Shown: positions 61,589 through 64,000 of the stretch, in pieces
How positions within the stretch are numbered: position 1 is the first letter of the stretch
Layout: the number at the start of each line of letters is the position of its first letter
Origin: JBBSEX01 sp038239345
GTDB taxonomy: Bacteria; Acidobacteriota; Terriglobia; Bryobacterales; Bryobacteraceae
Reading direction: 5' to 3'
DNA length: 64,000 nucleotides
NCBI GenBank assembly: GCA_038239345.1
Contig: JBBSEX010000006.1
Span: 62,001-126,000 of the forward strand
Notes under the pieces: generated by a model
Told to the model about the DNA's origin: nothing
Database searches by the model: none
Seen by the model: only the letters and a program-made list of their open reading frames with translations
Position numbers and translations under genes: made by a program

Positions 61589-62557
61589 ATGGACGATACC
61601 GAGCGGAGGACGCTACAGCGGCGGCCAGTCAATTTCGCGCAGATTTTGGCGGATCTCGGTTTGCGCATTTTGCTGGTTGCCTTGGTCATGGCCGGCGTTT
61701 TAACACTCATCTTCTTTCCTTATGCAACGGATGCGCCGCTCACCGTGAATGAGCAAGCGGAATTGCAAAAATACTACGCCACTGCTTACCAAAAGCCGCC
61801 AGTGGAGGAAAAAGACGACACCCGTTATGTCAAGATTGCCGGAGAACAAGCCGGCAACGTCGATGTTAAGGGGCACGTGCTGGAGTTTGCGCGAACATTC
61901 GGCCTGCTGAAGAAGAAGGTACTTGATATCGGCGCCGGGCAGGGCTACTTGCAGGACGTTGTCGCCAACTACACGGCGCTCGACATCTCCCCTTCGGCCA
62001 AACGTTTTTATCACAAGCCATTCGTGCTGGCCTCGGCAACGCTGATGCCTCTTGGCACGAACGAATTTGACGCCGCATGGTCAATCTGGGTGTTGGAGCA
62101 TGTGCCAAATCCCGAAGCCGCGCTGCTGGAAATGCGCCGGGTGGTGAAAGATGGCGGATACATTTATCTCGCGCCAGCGTGGGACTGCCGCTTTTGGGCC
62201 GCGGACGGGTATCCGGTGAGACCTTATAGCGATTTCGGGGTTGGCGGGAAAGTGATCAAGGCGTCAATTCCGGCACTGGTTTATTTCGGCAACGTGTCCA
62301 AGTTTCCGATCCGCTTAGGGCGTGACGCCGCTTGGAAGGTTTCTGGAGCACCGACAAATCTGCACTACCGGCGTATCACACCAAATTACGATCACTATTG
62401 GATGGCTGACAGCGATGCTATTAATACGCTAGACCGGAATGAAGTCGCCATCTGGTTTCTGAGTCGTGGCGACGAATGCTTGAACTGTGAAAGCGGTTTC
62501 AGTGGCGTGGTCCAGGAAAACGATCCTCTGATCGTAAAGATCCACAAGCGCTCGTAA
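61589..62557 (+). CDS. SAM-dependent methyltransferase with N-terminal membrane anchor
   Basis: A 322-residue protein. A helix at about 26-48 (RILLVALVMAGVLTLIFFPYA) anchors it. Then a class I methyltransferase fold: motif I KKVLDIGAGQGYLQDV (residues about 110-125), FDAAWSIWVLEHVPNPEAALLEMRRVVKDGGYIYL (motifs II-III). Unusual for the family is the C-terminal extension with HYRRITPNYDHYWMADSDAIN and two Cys (ECLNCESG). The substrate is unknown; it lies next to a pair of small flippase-like transporters, so a lipid-linked substrate is possible. Confidence 0.8.
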   Translation: MDDTERRTLQRRPVNFAQILADLGLRILLVALVMAGVLTLIFFPYATDAPLTVNEQAELQKYYATAYQKPPVEEKDDTRYVKIAGEQAGNVDVKGHVLEFARTFGLLKKKVLDIGAGQGYLQDVVANYTALDISPSAKRFYHKPFVLASATLMPLGTNEFDAAWSIWVLEHVPNPEAALLEMRRVVKDGGYIYLAPAWDCRFWAADGYPVRPYSDFGVGGKVIKASIPALVYFGNVSKFPIRLGRDAAWKVSGAPTNLHYRRITPNYDHYWMADSDAINTLDRNEVAIWFLSRGDECLNCESGFSGVVQENDPLIVKIHKRS

Positions 62558-62575
62558 GACCTGGCCAACCTGCGA

Positions 62576-62938
62576 TCAACGGCCGATTTGGTTTCCAATT
62601 CCTAAGAAGGCGATCCCCAGCAGTACGAGGCCGAGACCGGCGAGCTTTTGTCGCGTCAGTGGTTCCTTGAAAAAGATACGCGACCAGATGAGCGTCCAGA
62701 TCGATCCCAGCGAGACGAGGGGATAGAGAATACTCAGTTCTCCCTTGCGAACGCCCAACAGGAAAAACACGGAGGATAATCCGTAAAGCACGATTCCCAC
62801 GGCCAACGGCCAATTCGTGTAGAGAGACCGCATCGTCTTTTCGATGCGCGCGGAACCGGCTTTCAAAAAGACAGCGCCAAACGAACCGAAGAACGAACCC
62901 ACGAGGACGTAGACCATCGACATGACCGGCGTCTTCAT
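62576..62938 (-). CDS. Half-size DMT/EamA-type (SMR-like) transporter subunit
   Basis: A 120-residue protein with four helices (MSMVYVLVGSFFGSFGAVFLK, NWPLAVGIVLYGLSSVFFLLGV, ELSILYPLVSLGSIWTLIWS, KLAGLGLVLLGIAFLGIG). It lacks the EmrE-type Glu in helix 1, as in ArnE/ArnF-like flippase halves. Its ATG overlaps the partner stop by 4 nt, implying a heterodimer. Confidence 0.82.
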   Translation of the reverse strand: MKTPVMSMVYVLVGSFFGSFGAVFLKAGSARIEKTMRSLYTNWPLAVGIVLYGLSSVFFLLGVRKGELSILYPLVSLGSIWTLIWSRIFFKEPLTRQKLAGLGLVLLGIAFLGIGNQIGR

Positions 62939-63348
62939 CTCTTGCCCCGTCCGATAATGGCCACGCCGACTACGATTGTCGAGATTCCAATCAGCTTGTA
63001 CACGTTCATCGATTCATGGAATAAGGCGACCGACAAAATGGTGACCCAAACATAGCCTAGGGCGATTATGGGGTAGAGAATCGACAGCTCGCCATCGCGC
63101 AGGGCGGTGACCAGGAAGACCAGACTCACGCCGTACAGCCCAAATCCGCAAATAAGAAAAGGATTGCGGATTAAACCCAAAATGGTGGTTAGTAAGTCGG
63201 CATTAGCGAGCGAATTCGCTCCGTTCTTAATAAGGATCTGGCCGACGGCGTTGAAGAATGTACAGCAGAAAACAAGTCCGATCGACCTGTGTCTGGTCCC
63301 ATACTTCACTACGGGCGGTGCCGGGCGATCGGTGGTAGGAAGGCTCAA
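62935..63348 (-). CDS. Half-size DMT/EamA-type (SMR-like) transporter subunit
   Basis: A 137-residue, four-helix protein with a 20-residue hydrophilic head (MSLPTTDRPAPPVVKYGTRHR), then SIGLVFCCTFFNAVGQILIKNGA and the motif GELSILYPIIALGYVWVTILS, which also occurs in the downstream gene (GELSILYPLVSLGSIWT). The matching motifs show common ancestry. First gene of the two-gene operon; its helix 1 has Asn where drug-type SMRs have Glu. Lipid-linked sugar flipping is an inference. Confidence 0.82.
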   Translation of the reverse strand: MSLPTTDRPAPPVVKYGTRHRSIGLVFCCTFFNAVGQILIKNGANSLANADLLTTILGLIRNPFLICGFGLYGVSLVFLVTALRDGELSILYPIIALGYVWVTILSVALFHESMNVYKLIGISTIVVGVAIIGRGKR

Positions 63349-63382
63349 GAAACTCTCGGTAGTTCCTAATCAGGATAACAGG

Positions 63383-64000
63383 CTAGACGCGCTTAGCCGG
63401 GCGAGATTTATTGTTTCGTTTGCGCCTCCCAAAGCCGCCGCCACCCGGAGTTCCGACACGAAAGACGTCGCCCGCGTCTACCTGAAATCGGGCTTTTCCT
63501 GACAATTCGCGAGATCGCTTGCCGCTAATCAGGGTATTCCGCCCTGGTTCCCCGGGCTTGCCGCCCGCTAATCCGTATGGCCCGCGCTCGCGCCGATCGG
63601 ACAGAATGGTCACCTCCGCCGGCGCCAGGAATTCATACTCCCGGACGATTCCGTTGCCCCCGCCATGCGCACCCTCACCTCCCGAGAATGGTCGAATCCG
63701 ATAGCTGGCGATTCGCACGGGATACTGGTGCTCAAAGGCCTCAATCGGGGTATTCCAGCTATTGGTCATGTGGGTGTGGACGCCGTTCCACCCGGGGCCC
63801 CTGGCAGATGCGCCCATCCCGCCGGCGATCGTTTCGTAATAGGCGAACGGCCGGCCGCGAAGAGGATCCCAGCCACCAAAACTTAAGTTGTTCATGGTGC
63901 CCGAGCTTGCCGCTGGAATGGCCTGAGGGATCGCCCGGGACAAGGCTCCGAGCACGACGTCGGTGATTCGCTGCGAAGTTTCGACGTTACCCGCCGCCAT
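63383..64000 (-). CDS. Hydantoinase B/oxoprolinase-type protein (3' part; 5' end outside window)
   Basis: The 205 visible residues are the C-terminal part of a HyuB/oxoprolinase subunit: GNVETSQRITDVVLGAL, SGTMNNLSFGGWDP, YYETIAGGMGA, RPFSGGEGAHGGGNGIVREYEFL, SDRRERGPYGLAGGKPG and the terminal GTPGGGGFG. The full family is about 500-600 residues, so the start lies beyond 64000. It hydrolyses N-carbamoyl or 5-oxoproline-type rings with a HyuA partner not visible here. The tail is Arg/Lys-rich (RRKRNNKSRPAKRV). Confidence 0.92.
   Translation of the reverse strand: MAAGNVETSQRITDVVLGALSRAIPQAIPAASSGTMNNLSFGGWDPLRGRPFAYYETIAGGMGASARGPGWNGVHTHMTNSWNTPIEAFEHQYPVRIASYRIRPFSGGEGAHGGGNGIVREYEFLAPAEVTILSDRRERGPYGLAGGKPGEPGRNTLISGKRSRELSGKARFQVDAGDVFRVGTPGGGGFGRRKRNNKSRPAKRV

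Noticed and set aside
1..64000. tRNA or rRNA genes
   Set aside because: No cloverleaf with T-loop GTTCRANNC context or rRNA-like conserved stretch was found in the gaps I read on either strand; a covariance search was not possible.

Overview
This 64 kb window looks like a piece of an Acidobacteriota chromosome, most likely from the Bryobacterales/Solibacter side. This is inferred from gene content and was not tested phylogenetically. The signs are three ABC-transporter-like orphan permeases (two paired with PadR regulators), two S9 peptidases, a DUF1080 glycoside-type hydrolase, a TgpA-type transglutaminase, a VIT/VWA protein, Gram-negative TonB/ExbBD and SecDF-YajC systems, and moderately GC-rich DNA. 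I saw no rRNA, tRNA, CRISPR array, phage or intact transposase.

Layout. 1-640: a partial gene and a HEPN-like gene of lower GC. 0.7-6.6 kb: beta-CASP nuclease, divergent DPP-IV peptidase, DoxX-like protein and sodium/solute symporter. 6.7-17.6 kb: two PadR/permease pairs around a sugar isomerase, a lipoprotein-type MsrA, a DUF1080 protein, a histidine phosphatase and a PLP decarboxylase. 17.6-24.8 kb: mutS-anmK, MsrP, a PspC/zinc-ribbon protein, a new 58-codon ORF, a diacylglycerol glycosyltransferase-like gene and a PAP2 phosphatase. 25.3-33.4 kb: one minus-strand run tgt-yajC-secD-secF-tonB-exbB-exbD-exbD-TPR lipoprotein, which puts queuosine tRNA modification, protein export and proton-motive-force coupling in one gene order. 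33.4-46.8 kb: S9 peptidase; a short membrane protein with rph and rdgB; a glucose-6-phosphate isomerase-like gene; TgpA-like, VIT/VWA and RNase H-like genes; and an S8 protease fused to a glycogen-binding-like domain. 46.8-51.4 kb: MarR, YceI, a DedA-rhodanese gene and a third orphan permease. 51.4-53.7 kb: a lower-GC patch with a PIN-like protein. 53.7-64 kb: HlyD adaptor, patatin, glycosyltransferase, LigT-type 2H phosphoesterase, XerC/D recombinase, CCA-adding-type enzyme, methyltransferase, a pair of half-size DMT transporters and the edge of a hydantoinase B gene.

The main discovery is at 47975-48937. The DedA-rhodanese gene contains an in-frame TGA (48779-48781) in the rhodanese active loop (Y-C-S-TGA-P-N-E). 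It is followed by 51 more sense codons that complete the rhodanese domain, and by a hairpin with the spacing and loop G expected of a bacterial SECIS element. The simplest reading is a selenocysteine-containing, membrane-anchored rhodanese that ordinary annotation would truncate. Other notable points are two AT-rich non-coding elements bounded by the same inverted repeat, recurrent -10 boxes 6-9 nt before start codons (leaderless transcription), palindromic operators before the PadR genes, and two small protein genes (22671-22847 and 37197-37346).
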